A stretch of DNA of 64,000 nucleotides from Mytilinidion resinicola (GCF_010093595.1 NW_022985466.1:365183-429182); one strand, 5' to 3'. Positions 9,997 to 22,743 are shown, numbered from the stretch's first letter. Program-made: numbers and translations. The notes: generated by a model from the sequence alone, not told the origin.

Positions 9997-12536
9997 CTAT
10001 TCCTTCTTCCCACTACTCGGCGGCGTCTCCACCCCTAAACCTACCACATTCTCCTTCCCCTGTCCTCCTCCGCCAACCCTCGGGCTACTCGACGTCGCCG
10101 GTGCCGTCAGTGGCCCTCCACGAAACGGAATCGGCCCCGTATTCCCCGTCGCGCGCCTCAGCAACGGACTAGGGCTCGACATCGCATGCCTCGGCATTGG
10201 GCGCTGCTCGCGTGACGGTAGCAGGATATCCTGCGCCGAGTAACCCGGCGAGCTGGGTGAGTATCCAGTGGTGCCCGGGGAGTACCTCGAACTCGGCGGG
10301 AACTGGCCCCTGGACGGCGTGTCGATGCGCGACGGGGTTTGCGAGCGCGAGCGACTACTGATAGAAAGAGTGGGACGAGGATAGCCATTGTAGTCAAAGG
10401 TGTCGGGGGCGTTGGCGAAGCCCCCGTAATGCGGATCGCCGAAACCGTTGTTGTAGCTGCTGTAGTCGTCGCCGTATGGGGTTCGTTGGCCTTCGCCGTC
10501 CAGCCACTCGCCACTACCCTCCGCATCCTGGTTGTGTGAGAGATATTCCTCGCCCCTTCGCTTTATGGGGCTCTCGTTGTACGGATCGAAGCCTACGCGC
10601 CTCATAGCGTCGCGGCGGACGCGCCGCCGCAGTTCTGCGTCTCCACCGGCACCGACGGTAGCATTCTCGTCGAGGAAGAAGTTAAGGTGCTCGTCGGGGA
10701 TGGCCAGGTGGGAGGATTGCTGGAATTGCTGAAGGGAAGTGAGTCGGATGAGCATTTCGAGGAGGGAGAGGGAAGTTTTGATTGCCGGAAAGGGGCTAGG
10801 CTTTGGGGTGTGTTGGGGGAGTGGGGTGGCGTGTTTGGTCGGAGAGGGAATGAGCTGTGTGTTGGGTGGTTGGGGGGTTCCTGCCGGTGAGGGAGTGGGA
10901 GTGCGGAGATTGAGATTAGAGAATTTGGAGGCTAGGGGAGATGGATCCGCAGAGGAGGCGGTGGGGGTTGCTGGTCGTGGAGAGGCCTTGTAGCCGGCGG
11001 ATGAGGGTGTATCGGCTTCGAGTTCGCTCTCAGTATCAGAGTCCAAGGGGAATTCGGTATAGACTTCGAACGCCATCCATTCCGGATCCAGACCAGGAGG
11101 CAGTCGCCACGGGTTATGGGGCTGCTTAGGCGCCTCAAGAGGCTCTTCTGAGAGATTGACGGAAGACTCACGTCGGAGTTGGGCGTCGAGTTCTAATTGC
11201 TCGTCATTGGGATCAATGGGTGACTCGCCTTCATCCCATTCTTCTTCCCGACGACGCATCATACGGCGTGGAGGCTGTGCGTTGATATCGCGCTTAACAA
11301 GTAGGATCGGATTATTGGTCTCGCCTTCAGTGCCGATGTTGAGAATCTTGCCAGTATCCGCGTAGAATATCTTAGAAATCTGATGAATAGGTATTATCTC
11401 GCGGATTCCTGCGCTCTCCACGTCATCATAGGGACCTGGTTGCGGCTCACCCTCTTCAATGCTATGCATTCTGTCGTCGTCCAAATCTTCGATAATCTGG
11501 AACTGGTACGCAAACTCGTGGGTCTTGCCCTCGGAAGGAATTTGATCGGGAAACCATCCATTACGCGGAGCTCCGTTCAAAGGGGCAAGACCTTCCAACA
11601 TATCTAGGGGAACACGCAAAAGCTTCATGCGCGTCTTGTGAATGACCTCTTTCCAGGTGGTTTCTCGAATGCTTTGTTCGTCTTGGGGCCTCCGTGAATG
11701 GCCAGCGAAGAGCATATACATGGACAGGGTGAATGTTGGACCAATCTGCTGGGTACGGGACGGGGTTGACATGTATTGTCTATCACCGTCCGTGAGAAAC
11801 GTGCTAGCTTGGAGGAGCCGAGACGGAGATACAGTCTGCGGGAGAGTTGTCGACATGCTGGCTCCAGAGGTTGTGATGGCCAGATTGATGAGAGGGAGCG
11901 CATCTTCGATCCGCTCGAGCAGCTTCTTGATATCGGAGGCAATTAGTTTGAGCTCGAGCGCATTCTGCTCTCGAGACCTAGCACTGGCACCGCCTTTTCG
12001 CGCTAGCTCCTGCTCTCCCACGGCTTTCCCAAGTCGTGTTCCCAGCTTTTGAATGTCCCACCGAAGTTGGTTCGTTAGCCCTACTGCGGACTCCAGGGAC
12101 GTGTTGCCGCGGGCTGCGATGAGCTCGATCATGTCAATGGCAGGAGCAATAATCTATGCCAGTTAAAGCCTGATACTGATGCGGACGTTGTTCCACTCAC
12201 CCTGATCTTGCTCTCAAGCCGTGTCTGCAAGGTTTTGATCTCGTCACGCTCCTCGCCTTTCGCAGCGGCCTACACAAGGATTAAATCATTTGGGTGTTAT
12301 TTTGGAGGGGGCAACGTCTTACCATCACCAACTGGGTACATTGCTTGATTGCATATCCACCCGTAAGACTAATACCAGTCCGGATGGCATAGTTCATTGC
12401 CTGCTGGGTCACCTAGAGAAATCGTAAGAAGCATGCAACGGAAGATATATGAAGACTTCTTCGGGAACGAAATGGGGACTCTTCAAGTCAGCCCTATCGA
12501 AAAGAAGCAACTCACGTTTTTCAAAATGTAGTCCAT
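9997..12536 (-). CDS. Yrb30-like RanGTP-binding protein
   Basis: Exons 12536-12516 (7 codons), 12412-12323, 12269-12201 and 12153-9997 join in phase to give 778 residues. The N-terminus carries an AMNYAIRTGISLTGGYAI-type segment and then a helical region, the signature of the fungal RanGTP-binding family (Pfam Ran-binding; S. cerevisiae Yrb30). Conserved hydrophobic blocks continue to about residue 370. The rest is a long disordered Ser/Pro/Arg-rich tail typical of filamentous fungi. In yeast, Yrb30 binds Ran-GTP and blocks its hydrolysis in nuclear transport; the same role is inferred here. The tiny first exon is easily missed in annotation. The gene diverges from SUP35. Confidence 0.85.
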
Positions 12537-13324
12537 CTTGACGTGCTGGTGTCGGAGCAAGCGATGGTGGACTAAAGACTGCAGAGCACACGCGAATGAA
12601 AGAAGTTGAGTATTATTTATTGAATCGCCACGGTGAAAGAGCCTAAGCGGAAGCACTCAGACATGTTGCAGTAGCTCTAGGGTGTCAGAAGGTGAATCAA
12701 AGCCGACTTTGGGCGCGTGTGGTTTGGTGGTGGTGTTGTTGTATGGGCCCGCTGGTGGTGTTGGCTTTCTGCAAGGCTGCCGTGCATAAATATGGGTCGA
12801 GTATTTCGCGCCCGCTTGGCTCGCACTAGTGCTTTCACAACACGGTACAACGCCGTCTGAGGCGGCCTCGAAAAACTTGAATACAGTTGCAAAGCCTTTC
12901 TTTCCAGTTTCTAAAACTAAGTAGGATACATGATACATGAGACCGTAACCCCAATATATACATAGAACTACAACCAGGCGGCCGTGTTGCCGTTGCACAA
13001 GTGGCATGGAAATTTATGCATTTGATGCCAAGAGCGGGCAGTTTACGTGGCTCCGACCGCAAGGCTGCTGGCCACATGCGAGCCTCGAAATTGGGCAGTC
13101 TTTCCAAGGTTTGCCCCGCCACAGGGCCCGTCGCGCATCAGAGGAAAAGGTTGCTGCAGCCCTTTGCAGCCCTTCAACGAACAACATCAACCTCCCCGTG
13201 CCCCCCCGGTGCGGCGTCCAGCACGACCATCTTTATCGCACCACCTCCACCACGCCGTCCGCTCCCTTCTTCACCGCTGCCTCGCAGCTTCATCGCACAC
13301 GACTACCCCGCCGTTGCCCGCACA
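12537..13324. promoter_or_regulatory. Divergent promoter region of the Yrb30-like gene and SUP35
   Basis: These 788 bp separate the two start codons. A short relic of repeat family B (ACGCCGTCTGAGGCGGCC) lies at about 12847-12866. The segment 13180-13320 before the SUP35 start is strongly C-rich, like a fungal 5' leader. I see no clear TATA box. Confidence 0.5.
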
Positions 13325-15878
13325 ATGGCCGAGTCTTGGGAGCAAGAAGAGGAGGAGCTCTCCCGCCAGACGCAGCAAAACCTCAACCTCAACAACCCGC
13401 AAGCAGGCACCTTCCGACCCGGCGCCTCGAGCTTCCAGCCCGGCGTGCCGTCCTTCCAGCCCGGCCAGTTCCAGCAATACGCAGGCGGCTACGGCCAGCA
13501 GGGCTACGGACAGCAGCAGCAATACTATACCCCACAGCAGCAACAGCAAGGATACGGATATCCTCAGTACGGCCAGCAAGGCTACGGAGCCCAAGGCCAG
13601 TACCCCCAGTACGCACAGCAGGGCGCACAGCAGGGCTACAGCCAGCAATATGGTGCCTTCAACCAGCAGCCCGGCGGATTCCAACAGCCTCAAGGTCAGG
13701 CCCAGCAGAGGCAGGTCCCCGTAATTGCAAAGAGGCCACAGGCAGGAGACAGTGCTGCGCCCGCGCAGAGTGCGCCCTCGCCTGCTCCAGCTGCGAAGCC
13801 TGTCACAACGACCAGCGCCGGACCGAAGGTACTAAGCATCACCGGAGACGCGCCCAAAGCCAAAGTCCTGTCCATTAGCGCAGATACCACAACCAAAGTC
13901 GAGACCGCCGGCAAGACAAAGGTTCTCAGCATCGGCTCGACCGCACCACCAGCGTCAGCAGCAAAGGAGAACGTGGACAAGGAAGCTCCCGAGGCTGGAG
14001 CGAAGGTAGCGGCCGCCAAGGCCATCGAGAAGACTGGTGAACCAGCAGCAACAAAAGCCGCGTCCGGGAAGTCATCGCCAACGCCCTCCAGTGGCCGTAA
14101 CAGTCCCTCTCGTGGAGAAGTAAGGGCAGCCCGGGAAGCAGACGCAGTTGCCAAGGAACAAGCCGCCGAGGTCGATGAAGAAGTTCTGGCAGAGATCTAC
14201 GGAAAAGAGCACGTTAATGTGATCTTCCTGGGTAGGATGTCCACCATTATTTCTATCATCATTTAACTAACACAATATTGTAGGTCATGTCGATGCTGGT
14301 AAATCTACTCTCGGGGGATCCATATTGTATGCCACTGGTATGGTTGATGAGCGAACGATGGACAAGTATAAGCGAGAAGCGAAAGAGCAAGGCCGAGAAA
14401 CATGGTACCTATCATGGGCCCTAGATCTGACCAAAGAAGAAAGATCTAAAGGCAAGACCGTCGAAGTGGGAAAGGGCTTCTTCGAGACCGAGAAGCGTCG
14501 CTATAGCATTCTCGATGCACCAGGTTGGCTCCATTCATCCTACAGTGTCTAAAGCGGACTAACGGTACTATAGGCCATAAGACGTACGTCCCAAATATGA
14601 TCGGAGGTGCATCACAGGCCGATGTTGGTGTTCTCGTTATTTCCGCGCGAAAGGGAGAATACGAGACTGGTTTCGAGAAGGGTGGCCAGACTCGAGAGCA
14701 CGCTATGCTTGCGAAGACTCAGGTTAGCATCAAAGACATACCCTTTTTAATCGCTCCACTAATAATAATATAGGGTGTGAACAAGCTTGTCGTGGCTGTC
14801 AACAAAATGGACGACATTACAGTGTACGATACCATGTCCAGTGTTCTCATTTATCAACTTAATACTAATCTCTCATAGAGAATGGAGCGAAGCGCGATTC
14901 AAGGAGTGCACATCAAAGCTAGCGCTATTCTTGAAAGGTAAATCTCATAGCAACTCAAACTCGATTACCTGCTGACGAAGAACTTAGGTGTTGGATACAA
15001 CCCAAAGACAGACCTTGCGTTTATGCCTATTAGCGCCCAGACCACGCTTGGAATCAAAGACCGAGTACCAAAGAGCATTGCGCCTTGGTATGACGGCCCC
15101 TCGCTTCTAGAATATCTCGACAACATGCAAACTCTGGAGCGTAAAGTCAACGCCCCGTTCATGATGCCCATTGCGGCAAAGTATCGGGATATGGGTTCGT
15201 AATCACACTGCACGCATCAAAGTCATTGCTAACTGTCCTAGGCACCATGATAGAAGGAAAGATCGAGGCTGGAGTCATCAAGAAAGATACCAAGTACATG
15301 ATGATGCCCAACCGCGAATTGATCAGCATATCCGCGCTGTACGGCGAACAAGAAGACGAGATTTCCGCCGCAACCTGCGGAGACCAAGTTCGCATGCGAA
15401 TCCGAGGCGTCGAAGAAGAAGATATTCTTCCTGGTTTCGTGCTTTGCTCAGAGAAACGTCCAGTCCATTGTGTCTCGGTATTCGAAGCACAGGTAGTCCT
15501 ACTGCCTGAGCTGAAGAGTATCCTCAGTGCTGGATTCAATTGCGTCATGCATGTGCACGCCGCTCAAGAAGAAGTTACGTTTGTTGCATTACTACACAAG
15601 CTCGAGAAAGGCACAGGTCGACGGTCAAAGAAGGCGCCTGGTTTTGCCACGAAGGGCATGTCTATCATTGCGCGAATCGAGGTCACAGGTGGAGCTGGCT
15701 CGATTTGTGTCGAGCGATTCGAGGACTACCCACAACTGGGTCGCTTTACCCTCCGAGATCAGGTACATTTCCCCTACTTCATTGATATACATATTCTAAC
15801 TTTAAGCAGGGCCAAACCATCGCCATTGGGAAGATCACGAAGCTCATCACGGACCCGGCCGCGCCAGAAGCTTCTTAA
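13325..15878 (+). CDS. SUP35: Translation termination factor eRF3 (Sup35)
   Basis: Eight exons join in phase: 13325-14231, 14284-14523, 14574-14722, 14774-14823, 14879-14937, 14988-15194, 15242-15762 and 15810-15878, giving 733 residues. eRF3 is the GTPase partner of eRF1 in stop-codon recognition and peptide release. Residues 1-145 form an N domain with GYGQQ and QQY repeats. About 145-295 is a charged Ala/Lys/Glu M domain. The GTPase shows G1 GHVDAGKS (about 303), G3 DAPGH and G4 NKMD, then EF1A-like domains 2 and 3 ending in [13 protein letters not shown]. The first intron cuts just in front of the G1 motif. The start MAESWEQ fits the family; upstream in-frame Met codons have no such match. 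Confidence 0.96.
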
Positions 15879-16542
15879 ATTGCGAAATAATAAGGTTTTT
15901 GGCAGACTCCGGCCATAGAACCTGAACTCGGAGTGTCAATAGCATTGGAGGACCGATGACCTAGGGCGGAGGTATAGGACGGCTGGTTGGGATGCAATAG
16001 GTAGCGCTTCCATATAGAGTCAAAAGCACATGCATTCGTTAGAGCCGGGGTTGGGATCTACTTGGTCATTTCAATATATGGCCGTATCGCCGAGTCATCC
16101 CTTTTCACTGTACTATGGTGCTGGGTCGCAAGTCTCTGTATCCCGATTTGCTACTGCTTGGTACTATCTGTGAATCTTGGACACCGCTGTCTGGAGTGGT
16201 CCACGTAAGAAGCCGGTTATCGAGTGAATTAGAACGGTGAGCGTCTGATTCCTGGTGTAGCAGACCTTATATCTTGTCCGGAACTCGGAAGCCATATTAG
16301 AGCACCCCAAGCCGTGGTAACTGAGAGTGCAGATAAAAAGTGTACCACATAACTTATCTGAGACTTCTTAGAATTCAAACATTGACATCCCGTTGCGGTC
16401 AATGAAGCATTCATTCAATGCTCAAATGTGGTATATTTGATGTGCTCTAATACAGCTTCCAATAATTCTCTATGGGTATAGAACGCCGTTAAATGCTTGA
16501 AATTCAATATGCCGTGATCATGATATTCCCATTTCCCTTGCC
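15879..16542. other. Convergent 3' region with a family A relic
   Basis: This lies between the stops of SUP35 and the Saf4-like gene. At about 16293-16345 there is a decayed copy of repeat family A (AGAGCACCCCAAGCCGTGG, then GAGAGTGCAG). Nothing else stands out. Confidence 0.5.
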
Positions 16543-17673
16543 TCAATCGGAATCGTATGCTACAAGAAGCGGAGGAGGCTTCAAGACATCTTGCCGACAG
16601 CTCGTGACTTCTACTCTGTCGAGTCTAGGGGTCGTAATTTGATCTGCCTTGCTCGTGCCTGACTTTTCAGACTCTCCCGTGCGTTTTCGTTTGATGCCTG
16701 CAATGACTTTTAGGGTGGTGTCGTTGTTAGAGGACCTCGGGGAAGCCGTGAGGAATGGGTCCATAACAGCCCGTGTATTCCCACGAAGTTCGTGCTGTAG
16801 AAGCTCCCTTCTCTTCTCAGCCTCGCGTGCCGCCCGAGTCTTCTTATCACCTTTCCCACTCTTCTTCACATCCGCTGCCTTGATTGCTGACGCCTCGGAG
16901 GCAAAGAGGGGTTTCCGCACAGCCTTCCCAACATCCCCAACCCCAAGCTCCCCAAACTCAACCACCCCAGCACGAATCCTATCTCCCTCCACTTCATCCA
17001 CAATCTCAAACCCAATCCCGAACCTCTCCTGCATGCCCTCCGTATGCGCCTGCCTCTTCTCCAACACCTTCCTCTCCGCCCTAAACCCCCTCCTCAACCG
17101 CCTATTAACAGCATCCGGATCCTGCCAGGCCCTCTCCTGCGCCTCCACCAACTCCTCAATTCTTTCTTTACTCTTCTTCTCCACCTGCTTCTCACCCACG
17201 TTCCCCTCCAATGCCGCGAACGCATCCGTCCTCCTCCTCTCCCTCTCCTCCTCCGTCAACATCGCCCCCTCCCCATCCGCAAGCTCATCCCCAAATATCA
17301 GCGCCCCAAACTCCTCCTCCTCCCGCCCATCCCTCCGTCTCGCCCCCTCAATAACCTCATACTTCCCCTCCTTCGGATTCGTGCGTATCTCAATCCACCC
17401 GCCACAAATCGTATGCTTCATGCGGAAACTCCATACAGGCGTAGAATAATAGTTTCCGACCTTCTTCTTCTCGGCGTTGAAGCGCACGCCCTGTCCAATG
17501 ACGACTTCGGGCTTGCAGTGCTCGCAGAAGAGGGCGAAGGGCATCTCGAAGCGCACGGTCAGGATGCCTTGCGGGAGTTTGCGCGCGCGGGCGCCGAGGG
17601 GGTGGGATTTGTTGAAAGAGGGCGCGGAGGAGGCGGAGGGGGGGTAGTAGCGGCCCATGTTGAAGCCCTGCAT
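16543..17673 (-). CDS. Saf4/CCDC130-type splicing factor (Yju2/CWC16 family)
   Basis: A single exon encodes 376 residues. The start MQGFNMGRYYPP, the core HPLGARARKL, and the segments RFEMPFALFCEHC and NAEKKKVGNYYSTPVWSF identify the Yju2/CWC16 (DUF572) family. The opening matches the Saf4/CCDC130 branch better than Yju2 itself. Zinc-binding cysteine pairs are visible at CEHC (about 50) and in the region around ICGG (about 90). Family members join the spliceosome around the catalytic steps; Saf4/CCDC130 is less well defined. The second half is charged and helical, with a nuclear-type basic segment (GIKRKRTG) near residue 330. Confidence 0.93.
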   Translation of the reverse strand: MQGFNMGRYYPPSASSAPSFNKSHPLGARARKLPQGILTVRFEMPFALFCEHCKPEVVIGQGVRFNAEKKKVGNYYSTPVWSFRMKHTICGGWIEIRTNPKEGKYEVIEGARRRDGREEEEFGALIFGDELADGEGAMLTEEERERRRTDAFAALEGNVGEKQVEKKSKERIEELVEAQERAWQDPDAVNRRLRRGFRAERKVLEKRQAHTEGMQERFGIGFEIVDEVEGDRIRAGVVEFGELGVGDVGKAVRKPLFASEASAIKAADVKKSGKGDKKTRAAREAEKRRELLQHELRGNTRAVMDPFLTASPRSSNNDTTLKVIAGIKRKRTGESEKSGTSKADQITTPRLDRVEVTSCRQDVLKPPPLLVAYDSD

Positions 17674-19786
17674 CTTAGTACGTTAGGGCGCGGAGGCGCG
17701 GTGGTGTGGGTGTGATTTTAGAGGGAGTTGAGAGGTTGTGGATGCGTAGGTGCTTGTTCAGGAGCGCTACTGCTTGTGGGACTAGTTCGGAAAAGGGTCG
17801 ATCTGATGTTTTGGCGTTGTGAAAGTTTGGTTGGAGGTTGTGGAATCGATGATGGAGGGACGAATGGTGAGATAGTATGGTCCCTCAGCGCCAAGGCTCG
17901 CACGTGACAAAATATGTAATCTCATCCGACCGCACCTCATCCTCCATCCATCTTTTAGATCTCCCGAAGACCAACTAACCTTGCTCTACTCTCCTGTCCA
18001 CAATTCATAGATATGAGGCCGATCAGCTTGTAGGTATTGCCACGCCCAGCCCGTGCCCAAATGATGTTTACAGCATCTTTTTGTCAAATCCTTGGGAATG
18101 GAGGCCCTCCAATGTGGCATCAATATTTTTCTTTTTTTCTGAAGCTTCATCAAAATACCGTCCTAATAGCCTCGCGTTTTATTTCATCGTACTTGAGTTG
18201 CAACTCCTTTTCAAGGTCAGATTTGTGCACTGCTTTCTTTATCTTGGGGAAAACCTTGAAATGATAGACTGGAAAGATCAGTCTACGTAGCAGCACAGGT
18301 ACGGTAGTGCTATGCATTATACAGGGACGACTCCAAGATCCGGATTGATTGACTGGATAGTTGTATGCACGCGAGCAAACAGCAGTCAGCAGCAGCACGC
18401 GATATTGCACGAGCACTTTCTAGCAACGTGGTGTGCACGTGGGGTGTGATCGGTGAATGGTTCATCATACCGGGAAATGAAAAATCCAAAAAGAAGAACG
18501 CATACACGCGCTCAGTGCGACTCGATCACCCGCGACCTATCGTAGCTGAAACGGAGAAATATTCCTGCCGATCACTACGCTTCAGAAGCATTACAGTTCG
18601 AGTCGCTGAGCACAAACGTTCTCTTTGGATTCGCCGCCTAGAGAATCAAGATTGACGGGCCAAGAAATAAGATCATATATAACCACTCAGCCTCGAATTC
18701 CCTCATTTCGCAATCATTCACTCTCTTCCAGCATTAAAGTGAGTACCCAACAATCCAATTACTACAACTTCGTGTCTCAGCTATATTTGCTACATCTACT
18801 TTAATGTAAGCTCTCACCTCAAATCAAGACATGAAGCTTCCTGGTCGCTGATTTATATCGAAGTTTAGTAAATACAGTGACAGGTCCTCAGTCTGTGCAC
18901 ACGCATTTACCACTGTTTGGGGTACGCCTATAGAATTTCGAAAAGCCAGACACGATGTCAAGTTTCAAGCGATGCAAATTAGACGGCCTCTTAACTTACT
19001 GGATACTTACCAGCTAGGCCCCTCCTCACCGTGATGTCGAGTGAGCAAGATTGGAGCCAAGCAGGAATAAATCCGTGTGCCCAGACTTATGGCCCAGTAC
19101 TGTATAGCTGCCAATTGTTCAAGGCATCATGGGCATCTTGAAATAGTCCGTACGAGTCATCCTGCACCTTTCCTTTCACCGTGCCCCGAACGAAATCATC
19201 CGTGTCCAGAGAAATACCATCCACTATTAACAAAGTCCAAGAATGGACCAACCATGCGCAGCCGTTCCTTTACGCGCTCTTAGTCTATTATTAATACCCA
19301 AATCCATGCCAGTCTATATCGCGTGTTCTAGTCTTTCGGATCATAACGTGGTGCTCATGACATCGTAGAACATACCCTTCAGTAAAGCCTGGGGGGTCTT
19401 GAAGCTGTTCCAGTATGCGCAGCTGTCTTATCTCATAGGCACAGTCGTAGAGTAGCTTGTGAGCTTTAACACAAAAGCCCCGATACACGATCGTAGACAA
19501 ACGCTACCTCAAGGGTGAATGTGCTAGTATAATTTCGCCTATCTCTAATTATCATTCACCAAATGTGCAGCTGACTTAAGCGTGCACTACAATCGAAACA
19601 CTTTTGCCTTGCCAGTCGGACTCGTTTGCCTAAACACCACCCACACCATCTTCAAAACAACCACCATCTTCCACCGGACCCATACACGAACCCCACATAG
19701 GAGCACAGGCTTTCGAACGGGTAAAGCTACGGCTTCCAATCCTCCGCCGCCGCCGCCGCCGCCTACGAACGCGAAGAACCCCTCGA
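17674..19786. other. Intergenic, ~2.1 kb, possible distal promoter
   Basis: No convincing coding frame is seen. At 18675-18740 there is a TATATAA box followed by a CT-rich tract and a GTGAGT donor-like site, which could be a core promoter and 5' leader feeding the gene at 19787; this is only a guess. A family A relic (TACCACTGTTTGGGGTACG) lies near 18910. A 30-bp segment near 19078-19107 resembles one near 34056-34085 (CAGACTTATGGCC core). A (CCG)n run lies at 19744-19763. Confidence 0.4.
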
Positions 19787-21749
19787 ATGGTCCCTCGCTG
19801 GGCCTATACCCCTTCCAAGGGGGTTTTCCAAAGCGAGCTTCGGTCGTCCACAAAACGCAGGGCTATGGAGAACTACATCAGGAACATCCAGAACAAATGG
19901 GGAGTCCATATCGAGGCCTGCTTGCCCAAGGAGTTGCGTCCTTACGCGAAGGCGCAGGGCGCCTCAGAAGATGGCTCCAATGTTACCCTCGAGGTCCGAG
20001 ATTGGCCATTGCAGCTGTTGCGGTTCTTGTCGAAAGTTGCAACTCTGACCGAGGACGAAATGGAAATGGCGCATGAGCGCATCAAGGCAGCTGTGAAGGA
20101 GAGGGTACAATATGAGAAAGATCGAGTACAAGCAGCAATGAATGCGGGCGGCGACACCTCAACCCAGCCGCAAGTGGTTCTTCATATCACTACGCGCGAC
20201 GCCATAGCGGTTGCAAATCGACTCGCCTCTGAACAGCAGCGCCACGATATCCCCACAGCCGCCCCAGCAAAAATCTCGACACCGAAGAAAGAGGAAGTCT
20301 TTCAGGCAAAAGTTCGCATTGAAGGTCTAGATTCGGTTGAATCCACGAGTGATTACGATAGCGATGGCTTAATTCCAGCCAGGCTGCACGGCGAGTAAGT
20401 CGACCTCCATGACTATATACTGCTTTGACGTAGAAATAGCACTCATTGACACGATATAGGGCTGTACGCCGAGCACCACGTGAAGATGACCCTAGTGTGA
20501 TGACTCTGTTGAAAGCCATGCAGCAAATGATGATTGCGCAAAACGAGACTAAAGTTGCTCAAAGCGAGACTAAAGCGGCGAAAGTCGAAGGATCGTCTGC
20601 GAAGGCCATGGCCAAGTATTGGAAACAAGAGTACACAATATTGAAGGCCGAGTACGACAAGCTGCAACAGACAGATATAGGCAAGCTGAACAACAGCTAT
20701 AAAAAGGCCAACGCCGAGGCGCAGCGTCTGAAAGAGCAGGTCAAAAACATGGAAGACAAGGTCAAGAATGCGGAAATCGCCCAAGAGTTCTTCGTTCAGA
20801 CGATCAAAGAGCTACGGGAACGCGTGCTTGGTTCCATCACCGCCAAAACCCCCGCACTCGACGTAGAAGACCCTAGACGTATTGTGATTGATGCAGTCGC
20901 ATCATTCGGGCCCTATGGATATAGCAGCTATTGGGAGGTCTTGCTGATGCTTCAGAGAAAGCACAAGAGAAAGGGGCAAGGAAGGCCCAGAAGTTCCGAG
21001 CGCTTCGAGAACGTCTTATCTCTGAGCTAAAAATGGAGAGTGACGAGCGTAAGCGTCTCATCTTGTTCAACGATACGATCGAGGCACAAGCGTTGTCTAC
21101 CGGGTGGCAGACGGAGGATATCAAGAAAGCCTCGGACGTTTTGGCACGGAGGGAAATCTGTATACGCCAACACAAGCAGTAGTATGTTCCCATCTCACGG
21201 TTATAGTTCTTCCAAATAACGGACCACAGCAAACAACTCTTCGAGACCAAAGGTCTGGAGATCGCGGAGCCGTTCCGGTCGCTTTTTCTACCCGCTATCG
21301 AGTTTGCAGGGCCCCCACCGCCCGCCAATACTCCTAGAGGCCAAGAGAACAAGGAGAAGGAGCTTCGTGATGCAGTGGTAGAGGCATTGCGCCCAGAACC
21401 AAAAGGGCGCACCAAAGCCCAGCCCCCTCGTCTTATAGCCAGACCCCCAGGCAACATCAAGGCCGCCCTGAGCGAAGCTAGCACCAAGACTTTTCGAAAC
21501 GAAGCCAATATCAAGACTGCCCGACAAGGTCGCTCAACACGTCAGGACACCTCCCAGCGGAAACGAACTGCCAGCCGTTCCAATGTTCGCGGTGTTAAAA
21601 CTCGTGTTGCAAAGAAGATACGAGGAATCAAGTCCGCCGCGAATGCTGATACGACCGATGAGTACAAGGGCGCCTCTAAAGCGGGGCCACGCGAAGAAGA
21701 TACTGGTGAATGGGTATATGAGTCGGATGACTCCTGGCATGGCGAGTAG
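19787..21749 (+). CDS. Coiled-coil protein, unknown function
   Basis: I infer four exons, 19787-20394, 20460-20862, 20925-21181 and 21230-21749, which join in phase to 595 residues; the third could begin at 20928 instead. Residues 25-110 hold a compact segment (MENYIRNIQNKWG onward), then a helical stretch. Residues about 225-420 are strongly helical and Lys/Glu/Gln-rich with heptad-like spacing, suggesting a coiled coil. The C-terminal 170 residues are basic and disordered, with KTRVAKKIRGIK-type clusters, ending in an acidic DDSWHGE tail. I do not recognise a family. A basic tail plus coiled coil would suit a nuclear or cytoskeletal protein, but that is inference. The start is uncertain: an upstream frame also crosses the (CCG)n run. 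Confidence 0.6.
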
Positions 21750-22169
21750 TCGGCGGGCATGTGCGAACGATTGCAATGTCACATAAGATTGGGACTATTT
21801 TGCGCTGTCCTAAAGAAGTACAGCTGTATGGGTTTGGATTCGGCTGCACTGATGAGGGTATTTGTCTTGTGGCAGAGGCTACAGGGGAGGTCTTGATTTA
21901 CTTTGACTTTGTCACTAGCGTGCTGATATACACCTGATTATCGTTTTCCTAGTTCAAAACCCAATTTGAAGACTCTAAGTCAGACCTTGAAAACTGTGAC
22001 GCCATTATAGATTGAGTCGAGAGATAGCTTTACCGCTGCCTGATAATGTCAAGGGTGGCCCATCACGATGCTCGCAAATCATACGAGACATGAATTGCGG
22101 ACGCTTTGATTTGGTCATGTAATTCTATGACGCTTCAAATCAGATTTGCTCAACTGAGGGCAACATACC
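21750..22169. other. Convergent 3' intergenic region
   Basis: This 420-bp stretch between the stops of the coiled-coil gene and the GXWXG gene shows no coding frame or repeat. Confidence 0.45.
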
Positions 22170-22743
22170 CTACAACTTGGTCAAATAAAAGTACATATTG
22201 CCTTCCCCAGGAAACAAATGAGTATCCATAACACCCGCGACCATGTCATCGTTAACGAGGCGGAAGTGGTCAGTAATAGGCATCTTGTCGTAAATCATTG
22301 CGGTCGACAACACACCCTTGTACTTGACCTCCCTGAACTAAACGAAACATCAGCCAACCCCCTTACTGCGAGAGCTCTTTACATACCCGGGCCTTTCCAA
22401 TCTGTTCCATCCACACCCTTTCGCCTGCCTCGTTGTACTGAACCATGGGCTCCACATCGTCTACCCCCCAGAAGTTCTTGCCGGCCCATCTCACCTCGTC
22501 GTTCTTCTTGGGGCCGGGGTGTCCGGTGTTAACGGAAAAGCCTTTCCATGATCCCTTGAAGGTCTCGATGGGCGCAGGCGGAAGGGTCTCGAAAATCTTT
22601 TCTGCTTCGCGCTCTTCGACTTTCCCGGTCTTTTTGGTGAGGGCGATCCAGTTGGTGCCGGCACTAGGACGGTTGGTAAGTAACAAGGAATAAAGTGATC
22701 TAAGTTTCTTGAAGGGAACTCACGACTCTATTGCTGAAGGCAT
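22170..22743 (-). CDS. GXWXG / DUF4334 domain protein
   Basis: Exons 22743-22724, 22663-22387 and 22337-22170 join in phase to 154 residues. The N-terminal half has the GSWKG motif (about residue 45) and then GHP, a tryptophan-rich WAGKNFWG segment and a DVEPMV block, matching the GXWXG domain. The C-terminal half (IYDKMPITDHFRLV, then GVMDTH) matches DUF4334. The two domains normally occur together in small bacterial and fungal proteins of unknown function. No signal peptide or membrane segment is present, so a cytosolic protein is likely. The first exon codes for only six full codons. Confidence 0.85.

Noticed and set aside
13271..13693. 140-codon Leu-rich frame on the minus strand
   Set aside because: It is the antisense shadow of the Gln-rich part of SUP35: CAG codons read backwards give CTG (Leu).
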